Shown: positions 22,329 to 34,822 of the stretch, in pieces | Position numbering within the stretch: position 1 is the first letter of the stretch | Layout of the letters: each line of letters opens with the position of its first letter | Assembly (NCBI GenBank): GCA_022393335.1 | Contig: JAJEKB010020623.1 | Coordinates: 54,651-118,650, forward strand | Reading direction: 5' to 3' | Length of the DNA stretch: 64,000 bases | DNA from: Macrotrachela quadricornifera | Lineage: Eukaryota; Rotifera; Eurotatoria; Philodinida; Philodinidae | The notes under the pieces: model-generated | Seen by the model: the letters and a program-made list of their open reading frames with translations, nothing else | Told to the model about the DNA's origin: nothing | The model's database searches: none | Translations under genes and position numbers: made by a program

Positions 22329-23861
22329 ATGAATAACTGTTCGTTAAATATTATTGAATATAATAAACTTGTTTTATTACAAAAACGTCATACAAATACA
22401 TATACATTTTTATTATTTAATGCACGAATTTGTCATTTATTAACAATAGCACAATGTGAAGTATTATATGCTCCATCATTAATAAATAATAATAATATTT
22501 CAACAACAATTGATCCATTAGATAATTATTTTCGTCGATATATTGAAACAATGAATCATAATGAATGTGAAAAATATTCAAATGAAGTACAACGAAAATA
22601 TATTTTATTTATTATTGGAATTATTTTATCTTTAATTGTTATTATATTAAATACAATTGTAACATTAACTATTTTAAATTCAATAAAATTACGTTCATTT
22701 ATAACAAATATCTTTTTATTAAATTTATCAATTGCTGATTTTCTTAGTGGTTGTTCATTTCTTTATCCATGTGTTATGAATATTCTTGTTGAATATGCTG
22801 TTGTTAATTATAATTCAATATTATTAACACGTTTAAATTTAATAAGAAATAATTATTATATATGTTTAATAGCATATGCTTTTATTATGTCCGGTATGTT
22901 AATGTCAGTATCAATATTATTATCAATATCAATTGATAAATATATTTATATATTTAAACCATATTCATATCAAAAAATTATAACAAAACGTCGTTGTTTA
23001 TTATGGATATCAAGTTTATGGTTAATATCAATATTAATTGGTCTTTTACCATTATTAGGTTGGAATAAAATGAAACGATGTTCATCATCAAAACAAGGTT
23101 TATGTTCAAGTAATACTTGTCTTATTGATCGAGTATTTACAACAGGTTATTGTTCATTATTTGCAACAATAAGTCTTCTTGCTGCAATTGTTATATTATA
23201 TGTTTATGTTCGAATATTTTTTATTGCAAGAGATCATTTAATGAGAATTGAACATTTAAGATCACAATATTCTTCTTCGTCATATGATCAACAACAGCAA
23301 TCATCAACATCACCAGCCACTGCAATAACATTACTTACACCAAATAAAATTAATGATGAAAAAGATTTACAACGATGTTTTTCATTATCTTGTCCAACAA
23401 TACGTAAGGAATTTATTTTATATAAAAAATTATTTAAGAATAAAAATACTTTCTTTTTTTTATTAGTACGTTCCAATCATGGTCGAGAACGAACAAGTCT
23501 TTTTCGTGTAAATATTCGTCGTAGTCTTCGTGCACTTCGTACATTACTTGTACTACTTGTTGGTTTTTATCTTTGTTGGTTACCTTTATTAATTTATTTA
23601 TTAAGTCATACATGGATGGGTTTTAAAAATAATCTTATTATTCATGTACTTATATTAATAGCTAATGTTAATTCATTAGTTAATCCAATTGTTTATGCAT
23701 ATCGTTCAAAACAATTTCGTATTGAATTATGGAATGGAACATTTGGACGATGTTGTATTAATCATCGATATCGTCCACATCCATCACCCGCAGCAACAGT
23801 TGCTGCAGCAGTAGCATGTAAAAGAGTTCATCTTTTACCACCAATTAAATCAAGCATTTGA
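22329..23861 (+). CDS. Rhodopsin-family GPCR, MECA-like (S1P/adenosine/cannabinoid cluster)
   Basis: The full frame encodes 510 aa, with an extracellular N terminus of about 90 residues followed by seven TM segments. Hallmarks are LNLSIADFLSG in TM2, SISIDKYIYIFKPYSY at the end of TM3 (DKY replacing DRY), LIGLLPLLGWNKMKRC in TM4/ECL2, CWLPLLIYLL in TM6 and NSLVNPIVYAYRSKQFR in TM7 (intact NPxxY). The LLPLLGWN and NPIVYAYRxxxFR pair is typical of the MECA cluster (melanocortin, S1P/LPA, cannabinoid, adenosine), so a lipid or nucleoside ligand is plausible but not shown. A stretch in ICL3, 23404-23466, begins gtaagg and ends ttattag. It is 63 nt long and lacks stops, so it is probably an intron that happens to stay open. 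Splicing it out gives exons 22329-23403 and 23467-23861 and about 489 aa. Confidence 0.85.
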   Translation: MNNCSLNIIEYNKLVLLQKRHTNTYTFLLFNARICHLLTIAQCEVLYAPSLINNNNISTTIDPLDNYFRRYIETMNHNECEKYSNEVQRKYILFIIGIILSLIVIILNTIVTLTILNSIKLRSFITNIFLLNLSIADFLSGCSFLYPCVMNILVEYAVVNYNSILLTRLNLIRNNYYICLIAYAFIMSGMLMSVSILLSISIDKYIYIFKPYSYQKIITKRRCLLWISSLWLISILIGLLPLLGWNKMKRCSSSKQGLCSSNTCLIDRVFTTGYCSLFATISLLAAIVILYVYVRIFFIARDHLMRIEHLRSQYSSSSYDQQQQSSTSPATAITLLTPNKINDEKDLQRCFSLSCPTIRKEFILYKKLFKNKNTFFFLLVRSNHGRERTSLFRVNIRRSLRALRTLLVLLVGFYLCWLPLLIYLLSHTWMGFKNNLIIHVLILIANVNSLVNPIVYAYRSKQFRIELWNGTFGRCCINHRYRPHPSPAATVAAAVACKRVHLLPPIKSSI

Positions 23862-26416
23862 TTAACAGTGACAAAATAGAAGAAAAAAAAAATTAACAAA
23901 ACAAAACACACTTGTCTATTTCTTGTGAGATTTTTAAATAAAACAATTTGATATATTCGTTTTATTATGTATATGTGTTTAAAGATTTTTTTAAATAAAT
24001 TTTTATTCAATGTTCTTTTCAATCAATGAAAAGAAAAGATTAAAGAAAAAGTAAAAATATTTTGACTTACTTAATCAATTTTGTTCATGTATAGTAATGA
24101 AATATAAAATTATTTTTTCATCATTAAATGTTGTATTAATTAATAAATGTCTAAAAAGAAATTGAATGGCAAACTAGAGAAGTTTAAGCACATGCTGGCT
24201 TTGTAGACGAGCGAAAAATTGAAACAAAAAATTTATTGGAGAATTTAAAATCCAATAAGACGAAATGTCTTGTTATTCTCAAAAACCTAAGCGACATCTA
24301 CCTATTAAATTGTTTTTGCTATTATGATTTTTTTTTCTTTGTATGATTTGTATTATTGCCTGTGCGCATAATTCATAGAGTCCTCTATCTATAGACATCA
24401 TAAGTTTAGTTGAATTAAATATATATATATGAATCATGTATCTACAAAACAGTAATCTGTTCTATTTTCTATTCAAAAGTGAGATTCGATGCAGTTTTTT
24501 TAAGGCAAGAAATCAAATGTTCAGTATAATTTTTTTCTCAGTGTTATCTACGAAATTCTCAGTAAATGAATTAAAACTCTTACTATAAAATTTAGTGTTC
24601 GGTAACCATTATCTGCTTAGTGAATTAGTGCTTTGTGGGTGTGGAATAGAAGGTAAAGTATAGTGTTTGATTATAGCTTTAGGCTCGACTGAAGAATGTG
24701 AATGCTACTGTCAGGAAAGTATAGTTCGGAGTTTCAAAAAAAAGGGGAAACCGAGAAATAAGTGAGAATAGAAGCCGTAAAAAACCGGTTAAGAATTGTT
24801 AAAGAAACGTGGACGGTTAAATCCTCGGGTCTAGACAAAAATTCTTAAATCTAATACGAAAAATTTACATTTTTCCCATTCTTGAGATTAAAGATTTTGG
24901 TATGGCTATGAAATATTGTTTTGTAGAATACTGAAATATGTAGTGGCTTCAATATCAACAATTCAATAATGAAAATTTCTCAAAATATATTTTATAATTT
25001 TCATATCCATCTGATCATTAATAGCTTTGGTTTTGCATGATTTTCTGGAAATTGAGTCGAAACAGTTTTTTTTTCTCATTTTTAGTAACCAAAATTCAGT
25101 AGTGTCAAACTTGAAAGTTGAATTCAAGTATTCAACAAATATTTGAATTCAAGTTTCAGGTATTACATATACGATTAGAAAAAAATTAAAATTTTTTAAT
25201 ATAGCCTCATTAATTATAATTTTTGAAAAAATTTTTGAAAAACTTAATCATTTTCTCTAAACTTTGCGACTTTATAATTACTCAAAAATTAAAAATAATC
25301 TTAAACAAGTTCGAAATTTTGTCTATTTTTTGTATTTGCAAATTGGTATTACAAACTTGTGGTTTTATCATATTAATGAAGAAATATTGAACTATGCTAA
25401 GGTATATGATGTGTACAGAAGAAAAAAATATGTTTATACTAATACAACTAACATTTTTTCTTTGAGACAAAGACACGTAAAAAGGAAGAAAAACTTATTA
25501 TCTAACAATTGATGATAAAAGAAATTCACATTGTAATATATTAATTTCTCACAAAATTTTGACATTAGTCCCCATTCTCTAAAGTTTTTTCTATTCATCT
25601 GCCTTCTTGAGTATTAATATTGTATAAATTATAGATTATACAATTCTATACTTTCACTATATTCGATAGTACAAATGATATTATTCAACATTTCATTTTC
25701 GCTTTATAATTTTTTCAGTCAAATTAATTATTCATATATGGTTAAGATTCTGTGGAAATTACTTATTATTATGCGTACAATAAAAAAACTTCTTGTTTTC
25801 ATATACTTTAAAAAACATAGATCGTTGAAGAATTTATGAAATGTTTTATATAGAGTAAATGTTTATGATTTTATTCCTTTTTATTTACAGTAAAAGAATA
25901 TGTGAGATATTCACCTATAACATGAAATGTAACGCCCTCCGCGTCTTTCATCTCCCTGATTTCCAGAATATGTGACAGCTCTCACATGCATGATTTTATA
26001 CAAACTACCCTTGTAACCATATTCTTTCTCCATCGCAAAATCTAAAAGTGATTTGATATAATAAATGAGTACTTTGGTAAAATATCATACGTATTAAATA
26101 GTATAATCTTGATAAAATGAAATGTTTTTCATTCAGTCTATAGAAATAACAATATTAAAATTTTATAGATAACATCTTATTGATTGGACTAAAAAAATTG
26201 ATTATATTTCTAGATTGATATTTTATTGATTGAAAAATGAAGCAATATATACATGATGCAAGTAAATAGATTAAGCACAGCGATACTTAAAATTATACAA
26301 TAGTTTGCTGAAGTTTACTAGTACATTACAGCATAAAACACAGTTTGAAAAATTTATTATATAAATAAAAAGAACAAATAATAGAAAAGATATAGACAAT
26401 ACAAGTTAATTTATCT
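23862..26416. other. Intergenic, nothing coding recognised
   Basis: AT-rich spacer of about 2.5 kb. A small repeat at about 25090-25135 ('agtagtgtcaaacttgaaa' plus 'gttgaattcaa') has an inverted relative near 32255-32295. 'ttgaattcaagt' is also duplicated locally (about 25118 and 25143). Frames at 25264-25512 and 25282-25476 overlap on opposite strands and have no domain. Confidence 0.4.
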
Positions 26417-29400
26417 TTATGAAGTCATATGTAAACGTCTATGTATACTAGTTCGATAACGAGCAATAGATTTATGAAATTCTTTTCTATAAAATTTTGA
26501 TGGTAATATAAATATAATAAAAGTAAGCATAGGTGGTGTAAGTGAAATAAAATATCCAATAAGAAATAACCATGTATCATTAGCTGATTTCATACATTTC
26601 GATATAAAAGAAATAATTAAAGATGGTATAGCAAGAATAACTAATAGAACAGGAGCAGTAAGTAAATGTTTGTGTTGTTGAATTTGTTCTTGTGAAATTT
26701 CCTTATAAGTTCGACGAGTTTGAACATTTGATTGTTGATGAGATTTTTTGTTATAAGAATAATAGCTGAAATAAGATTGATCAAAAATGGAACCAAAAAA
26801 TGAAATATATGCATAACAGAATTAAATATTTTTAAATTAGATAGTAGATGTACCAATATTAAAAATCAAAAGAATAATAATGATTATTTTAGCTGTTTGT
26901 TAACTTTTTTTCTTATTAAAACCAGTACCTTTTAATATAGTCATTGCTCGTTCAGTAGCTACACATGCAGTTAACCATTGATCCATATTAAGACATATTC
27001 GAAGAATAAAATCAAGTGAAATACATTGAATTTTTAAAAATAATCGATTTTCAATAATTGTCATTTGTGCAAGAATAAATATTGAAAATTTTAATCCAAT
27101 CAAAATCGTTATAAGTAAAGTAGTAATTGATGAAGCTAATAAATATACTCCACAACCAACTTCAAGTACATTTTTATTTTGAAATGTTATCATAGAAAGA
27201 ATACTATTAATCAATCCAATCAGAATAAAAATTATAATTAATGTTAAACTTATTTTAATAGTAATTGGTTGATATGTGATATTAATATTTGGTCTAATAT
27301 GATAACCTAAAATAGCATCAAGTGATAAACCAAATCCAGTTGTACTAAATTGACAATATGTTCCATAATAACATGAAGGACAAATACAAATTGATTTATG
27401 TGGACAATTTGGATTATCTTGAATACATTTACCATCATTTTGACAAATATTTTGACCTAAACAATCAAATGTCATATTATGATCAAAATTAAAACAATTA
27501 GCTAAACGTTTTTGACCAAAATTATAACATAAACAAAGATGAATATCATCATAAAAACATTTTAAATCATCTAAATATTTTTGACATGATAAATGATAAT
27601 ATTTAATACGACGAATAAGATGTAATTGAGAAAAACTTTCATTAAACACTTCACTTATATGTTGACAACGATCAGATGAATTTATTATTTTAATAATTGA
27701 TGTTGATTGATTATAAATATTTTGAACAAGAGCTAAATAATAAATTTTATTGAGAAGTTCAATAAAAACAAGATTAAATGGTTGTGACCAATAGATTGTA
27801 ATTAAATCTTTTCTAATAGAAATTGTTTTAAAAGTAGTTATTCTTTTTGGTATATTATTATTAATAACTTCTATAAAATGAATAGATATTGATTGAGATA
27901 AAATAATATCTTTTTCAAATGATAATACAAGTTTATTATCAAGTTTTTCACATTGATTTCCAATAAATCCTTTTGGACAAATACAAATAAAATTTTGATT
28001 AGATATCATATAATCATCAGTTGGAATACATTGACCACCATTTTGACATGTGGAATTTTTATCAGTCTGACAAATTGTATCAATAAGACATCGAGGACCA
28101 AATTTATTAATAGGACAAATACATATTGATCGATTATTAGTTGAGATTCCCATACATAATGAATGAGATGAGCATTTACAAGTATGTTGAATAGTACAAG
28201 ATTTTCCAGACCATCCTTGATTACATTGACAAAAATTTGACTTTAATGGATTATTTATATATCGAAGACATTTCCCATGAATACATTCATAATCCGAACA
28301 AGTTTGAATATTATGATCACTTTGTGGTATATCAATTACAAATGCTAAACGATGAACGGGTAAAAATGGAAAATTAATTGGAAATATTAAACTTCCTCGA
28401 TAGTTCAATGAAATTTTTTCATAAATATCAATATGTATTGAATAATTTTTTGTAGAATCTTTTGGTCGAGTTGAATAAAGTAAATAAATATTATATTTCA
28501 TTTTACAATCTCTTTCTGATAAATAAGTAAATTGTTCATATGAATGAATAAATCTTTCGTTACTATCATCGATAAGTGATATAATTATTACAAATGGTAT
28601 TTGCCAAGAATCTGATAATACACGAAAATAAAGGGTTAAACTTACTCGTTGATTTTGATATTGACATATATCACCATAAAAACTTGGTGGACAAAGACAT
28701 GTACTTGTTATTGAATTATTTTCACTATTTAACCAAACATGTAAATCTAAACCACGATGACAACGAGGTTCATATTTTTGAGATATTTCAGTTATAGATG
28801 AATCTAAAATTATTTTACTTTCGATATTTTTTGCTTGATCTTCGACTAAATTGTGTTTTCCATTGAGTGAAAAATATATAATTGATTGTTTCTCAAAAGG
28901 TTTCACGCGATTGCATAAATATTTCTCGATATCAGGATTATATACGAAGCCCAAAACATCACAAAAATAACGATTTTCCAGATATGTTCGATTTTTTTCA
29001 CAGAATTCTTCGTCATCTCCATAGGGACATTGTTTAATACCGTCACATAAATCACCAGCAAGAACACAATAATCAATGGTTTGGTTCATACAATGAAAAT
29101 TATTCTCATAATTTAATTCATACTTTTTTCGACACAATATTGGCTCATCAATTCCACCAAGACAATCTTCATTACCATCATTTGCTTTCGTAATAGGTAG
29201 ACACATAAATTTATTAGTATACGGAGAAACACATATATGATGATTTGAAGAACAATTTAATGGTGGAGATAAATCACACTCAATTTCATCCATACCATTT
29301 AAACAATTCCATAAACCATTACAACGAGTATATATATTATTAGAATACCATTGTTCACATTCTGTTTCATCTGTTTCATTTTGTCCATCAATAATTATTG

Positions 29401-31024
29401 GTGCTAATTCAATAAATCCATCACATATTATTTGAAATGAAATATGTTGTCTAATATATCGAAGCTCCATTTTGACATCAGCAGAATATTCAGGTTCAAT
29501 ACCTATAAGTTGTTCTGTTAAAGTAGTATTATCCATATAAATTAGATTTTCATCATCTCCATAAGGACAATCATACACGTCATCCATGAGATAATATCGA
29601 GAAATACAATTGAGTGAATTAACACATTGATACATATCGGATCTATTGCATTTTATGAAAAAATCACTAAGAGTTTTATTATATTTCCAAATTTGATTGT
29701 ATTCCCAAAGATCACGGTAATAGGGAAATAAATAGGTTTCTTCCCAGTTCAATGGGTCTTCCCAGTGAGGTAATGTATCCGTACGATGATAACATTTTGT
29801 ATTATTGATGAATAATTTTGAAGCATTTATAAAATAATTATCATAATAAGAATTATTATAACATACAAACGGATATATAAAAGCTGTTTTATCTGAAAAT
29901 TGTGAAACATTTTTTGTATAAGCAAAATAAACATTATGAAATAGAACTGGAACAACTGGAATAAATAACATATCTGGACAACTATGTTCAATGATTTCAA
30001 TACATTCATCATATACACAAAGATCATCACAAATAGGAGAATTCTGAAGCTTTGGATCAATTTTGCCTATGAGTGCGCACCAACAATGATCAGATATAGA
30101 ATTATCTTTGATAGAAAACATTCCTTCTGATAATAATTGTCTACGTTTGAATACACAAGAATTCGTCAAAGGATTATTTGAACATCTTATATCTTCACGT
30201 CCAAATGATGGTTCCATTTTTATATATAAACTAGATATACCAAAAGATTTTTGATACTTTTCAGGTAAATCAAGACATTCAGTTATGTCCATATTATCTT
30301 GAATAAATAATTTTGGTATACATTGTCCATTATTGCATTGAATTTCATTATCATTACATTGATTAATTTCAAGTTGCCAGCAATGTTCTTCATCAATATC
30401 ACTATCAATACAATCAACTTGTCCATTACAAATTTCACTCCAATCTAAACATGATGAAAAATAACCACGATTACATTTTAAATGTGTATAACAAGTTAAA
30501 GTAGTTGGATAATATTCATAGTAACGATAGAAATTCCGAATGATTTCATATAAAGATGAATGATTTGCAAAATAATAATAGAATTCATATTGACACATAG
30601 GACCAAATCTTGGTAATGTACAATTATAGAAAACTTGTTTTTCTAATGAAGATAATGATGACGATGATTTATTTAATGTTGATAATTGATTTAAATAGAA
30701 TTGATAATTTTCAATAATATCTATTGGTGTTGACCAATGATATAATTGTTCACTCGTGATATTTTGTTTTGCAAGTTCAGCAAAAGTAAATTTTGGAAAT
30801 AAAATATTTTTCTTAACATCAAATTTTGATGGTAATTCACTCATACAATAAGATATTATTTGACGATGAAATTTGCTTTCTTCGATAGAAGCAATAACAC
30901 GTAAACAATTATGTTGTAATGTATCATTTTCATTTAACAAATCTGTATAATAAAGATTAATTTGAGGTGTTGCAATAATCCAATGTAAGAAAATAAAATA
31001 GAATAAATGTTTTGATTGTAACAT
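26417..31024 (-). pseudogene. LDLa/EGF-ectodomain GPCR with broken seven-TM domain
   Basis: This is a member of the large bdelloid GPCR family with a mosaic ectodomain. The frame 26900-31024 is intact for 1374 aa. It has a signal peptide (MLQSKHLFYFIFLHWIIA), several LDL-receptor class A modules (for example CNDNEIQCNNGQCIP, CNGLWNCLNGMDEIEC and CDGIKQCPYGDDEEFC), then EGF-like modules (CQCNQGWSGKSC, CICPKGFIGNQC, CICPSCYYGTYC), then TM1, TM2 and TM3 (LTACVATERAMTILKG). A TAA follows FNKKKS at the TM3/TM4 junction. The same frame then reads QTAKIIIILLIL (TM4). A deletion covers ECL2, and TM5 (IFHFLVPFLINLISAI) is in a shifted frame. A second shift restores the frame for TM6 (LTAPVLLVILAIPSL), TM7 (LIGYFISLTPPMLTFIIF) and the tail, ending at 26417. 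At least one stop and two frame changes break the receptor core while the 1.3-kaa ectodomain is still open. This is recent pseudogenisation, or a truncated product with three TMs. Confidence 0.85.
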
Positions 31025-32525
31025 TTTTTATTTTTCATACAATAAAAAATGAATAAAATCGTAGCTATTTATACTGTTTTTTTCTACCATAAAATTATCT
31101 AAATATTGTTTTTTTTTGTTGTAAGTTATGATAAAATATGAATAAACACATTTGATCCTGCTTGCATAGTTGCTGACGCAAATTTGACCCGTTATTATAT
31201 ATGATGAATACGTTAGTCAGCAAGGTAGTTTTTTCTGAAATAGCTCTGTGCAAATTCCTGATTCTTATATAATTGATACATCTGTTACATGATTACATTA
31301 GGGAAAAAACTTTTATATGTCAGATTAAAAAAAATCTAACAATGAATTTTATGTAATAAAATATCATGTTTTTTAGGTAACAGAATTTATAATAAACGTG
31401 ATCACAATACTTTTAATATAAATTTAATAAAAAAATCGAGTGAATAAGTAATAAGACGAAGATATTATTCTTAGATTTATTATTAACTGAGAAAAAAGAG
31501 AATACATGAAGAACTAATAGATTTTTTATAAGAGAGAGATATTGGACAGGTATCTCTTGTATGACTATTGAAATGCTGAAGCTTGAAGAAAATTTAGCAG
31601 ATGAAAAACAAGTTTATGTCAATACACAATTAAATAATTATGTTATTGATTTTTGTTAGTTGGCACTAACGTAGTTTTATTATTCCATTAATATAAATTA
31701 AATAGAATATGAAATTCTAAGTAGAATATGTGTTTGGTATAGATAAACTATTGTTAAGACAAATTTTATTAATATAGATTTTGTATGAGAACAACAGATG
31801 GAGAGAATTTAAAAATGAATTCGAGAATAATAATATCTATTCATTTAACTAAGATTATATTAGAAATATTCGATTATTAAATATAAAATAATATTTATTT
31901 GATATTCATTGCAAATTAATGAGCTATTTGAATTTCTCTTTGTTAGTTTCGAAATATTATCCATTTAAATTTCTGATTAACAAAATATAAATTATTTATG
32001 AATATCACACGTCATTCTTCTTTTGTTACGCAAATTTGTTTTTCAAGATACACTATCAACTAAATAAAATCAATAATAACTTTTCTTTTTTTTTTATATA
32101 CGTAGTTTTAACATGGTAAAACTCTGAAGAAATATATTTATCAACATCTGTCATATTATTTATTCGTTAGTTACATAGGCCGACGGAATAGTAAATTGAT
32201 ATAAGAATTTTATTTTTATCTTTTCCTAAAATCACATTTGTTCTAATTTGTTGAATAGTTGAATTCAGTTTTCAAGTTTGACACTACTTTGTACTTGTTA
32301 GTTTTATTCTATTAAAATATACATTAATGATAAAAAGCGTGGATATGCAAAATACAAAGATGATTAAAATCATGACCTTTAGATAAACATGATTTGAAGC
32401 AGACAACATTGAGCAGGAAAAAAAAGGGAAGGATTTGATTTCGTAAACAAATTAAACGTTACAATACTAATATGATATGTTAAATTGCTTGTTTAATAAA
32501 ATGAATTGATTAATCTTGGATTTTC
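31025..32525. other. Intergenic, nothing coding recognised
   Basis: AT-rich DNA of about 1.5 kb between two minus-strand receptor genes. The only notable item is the short repeat at 32255-32295, inverted relative to 25090-25135. The region just 5' of 31024 is probably the promoter of the LDLa/EGF receptor gene. Confidence 0.4.
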
Positions 32526-33488
32526 TTATAGTGTGATTTGTGGATAAATATTTCCATTTATTCGAGGTTGAATTTGATTGAAACAACGAATTCTAAATAT
32601 AATCTTTATTAATCTAATAAGTTCTTTTCGATAGATTCGACCAAATAAAATATATAAAAAAAATGATGAACCATAAGAAGTACTTAATAATAATAGACAG
32701 ATTGTTGATATAAAGGAAAAGATTGATGTTATACGAATTGTATTAGGTATAGCAGATATAAGATAAGTAACACTTGATGGTAAACTGAGTAATATTTGTA
32801 TAGCTACTTGAAAAATAAGCATTCGAGCCAAATCATATTCAGTACGATTATAACGTGAAACTGTCACTGCAACTATATGTGATTGATTTCGATTCCAAAT
32901 AGTCATTATACCAAATATCATCATGAGAAAAGGTGGAATTATACCATATGAAATAACTTGTATAAATATATAAATTTGACTATAAGTTGTATTAGCTTCT
33001 AAAGCACAAATAAATCCTCTTGATGATTGTAAATTAAATAAAATGAATATATTAATAAAAAATAATGATAAAATAGATATAATAATAAATATAATCCATT
33101 TGCTTACACGAATAGAACTAAATCTACGTATTTGAGCATTTGTTGAAGTAGCACAACATCGATCAATTGAAGCAAATACAATTAAATATGGTGATATAAA
33201 TGAAGTTAATGTACTTATATAATTTATTATTCGACATGATATTATTGAATAATTTGATAAATTAATTTGATATCCACTAGCCAATAAACGATATAGGAGA
33301 AAAAGATTTGAAAAAACTAAATTATTAATAGAAACACTTAAAAAATAACGAGAACATGAATGATTATATAATGAACGTCGAGTTAATACATATATATTCA
33401 ATGAATTTCCCATAACGCTAATTGTTATTAACATTGGAAATATGATTTGGACAAGTTGAACACTTATTTCTGCTAATGTAACTGACAT
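32526..33488 (-). CDS. Rhodopsin-family orphan GPCR (rotifer FMRFamide-receptor-like type)
   Basis: This is an intact single-exon gene of 320 aa with seven hydrophobic segments and a short N terminus. TM1 (ISVMGNSLNIYVLTRRSLYN), TM2 (YFLSVSINNLVFSNLFLLYR), TM3 with FASIDRCCATSTNAQIRRFS (DRC replacing DRY), TM4, TM5 (YGIIPPFLMMIFGIMTIWNR), TM6 (IFQVAIQILLSLPSSVTYL) and TM7 (SYGSSFFLYILFGRIYRKEL) are all recognisable. The CSRYFLSVS segment before TM2 and the YGSSFFLY...YRKEL end are shared with the fragments at 3-753 and 14398-15133, so the three belong to one expanded family. It is probably a plasma-membrane chemosensory or neuropeptide receptor of unknown ligand. Confidence 0.85.
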   Translation of the reverse strand: MSVTLAEISVQLVQIIFPMLITISVMGNSLNIYVLTRRSLYNHSCSRYFLSVSINNLVFSNLFLLYRLLASGYQINLSNYSIISCRIINYISTLTSFISPYLIVFASIDRCCATSTNAQIRRFSSIRVSKWIIFIIISILSLFFINIFILFNLQSSRGFICALEANTTYSQIYIFIQVISYGIIPPFLMMIFGIMTIWNRNQSHIVAVTVSRYNRTEYDLARMLIFQVAIQILLSLPSSVTYLISAIPNTIRITSIFSFISTICLLLLSTSYGSSFFLYILFGRIYRKELIRLIKIIFRIRCFNQIQPRINGNIYPQITL

Positions 33489-34188
33489 TTTTTATTACTC
33501 TTCTGAGATTTATCTTTATGAATACGTTGTCTTTTATATCTTCTTAACAGGTCATGATTCAAATGACGTCATTATCAGTACGTTAAAATATTTTTGTAAT
33601 AATGAATACGTTTTTTTGAACTTTATCTACAGGGAATTATTTTTTTTTTTTATAAATTAATATTTTTATTTTCTTTTCATTTTATCATAAATTCATCAAT
33701 GTTAATATAATTATCAAAAAAAAAAGACTCAAAGATAATCTATCCATAACACTCTAATCTAACATTTCAATTGTCATATATTTATTTTTTATGACGATTT
33801 TAAACAAGAAGTATTTTTTTTCGTAAATATCATTCTTTATTGATAGAACTCAAGGAATAATATAAAATAAATATCCATCGTCGAAAGATGCTTCGAGTAT
33901 TAATGGATATTATTGCATTTTTAGTACCTTGATGATGAACTTTGAACTGTTCTGTGAGCGCTTTTCCTATATAATGCGATTATGTAAATTAAAACTCATC
34001 AACGTTTTTCAGTTAATATTATTCACTCACATGTATTTTTATTTTAAAATCAAAAATTAATAAGAAAAAACTTACACATAGATAATATAACCTATGTAAC
34101 TTCGAAACGCAATGAGAACGCGTTTGTTTCTTTTTTTGGACTGGTATGGATGCGTCTACACACATTTCAAGACATAAGAAACCTAGTT
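33489..34188. other. Intergenic, nothing recognised
   Basis: AT-rich sequence 5' of the GPCR. It probably includes that gene's promoter. No coding signal. Confidence 0.4.
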
Positions 34189-34822
34189 TACTTACGAGAG
34201 AACCTCCTCAAGTGACACCTTCCGTTTGGACTCATATTTTACGTAAAGATAGGACTCATAGCGTAGATAAGAGCCCTAAAAGGGTTCGTCCCTATAGTCT
34301 GTTGTTGTTGGGACACTGCGTTTTTAAGGTACTGGAATAACTCACTGCCGTGGTCCCTCTCAGAGATATCAAAAAAACTCATTTTCGAATTTCGACTTGA
34401 GACTTTGTATAGAGTGAGGTCCCAATGAGAGTGGTCTATTATGAAAGTTTCAGACCTATCCATTGTTCCTATCCTAAGATATGGCTTTGGTAACCTAATA
34501 TCACTCGCAAAGGCAAGTTTTGATGTTCTTATTTGCCATTATAAGCATTCAGGAAAACTGTAACTTTCACAATAAACCACTCTCATTGAGACCTCACTCT
34601 ATACAAAGTTTCAAGTCGAAATTCAAAAATGAGTTTTTTTGATATCACGGAGGGAGACCTCGTCAATGAGTTATTCCAATATCTTAAAAACGCAGCATCC
34701 CAACACGAACAGGCTTTGGGGATGAACCCTTTTAGGGCTCTTATCTACGCTATGAGTCCTACCTATAGGCAAAATATGAGTCCAAACGGAACGTGTCACT
34801 TGGAGAGGTTTCCTCGTAAGTG
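34189..34822. repeat. Foldback element with about 267-bp arms
   Basis: The left arm (34189-34455) and right arm (34555-34822) are reverse complements at high identity, separated by about 100 bp. The ends are 'acttacgag' on the left and its complement 'ctcgtaagt' on the right. Shared blocks include 'ccgtttggactcatatttt', 'ggactcatagcgtagataag' and 'gagtgaggtc'. Because of the symmetry, the same short frames (FFDI.E.D...ELFQYLKNA and NPFRALIYAMSP) appear on both strands. The arms are less AT-rich than their surroundings. No transposase is present. A non-autonomous transposon is the simplest reading, but see the findings for a possible conserved peptide. Confidence 0.8.
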
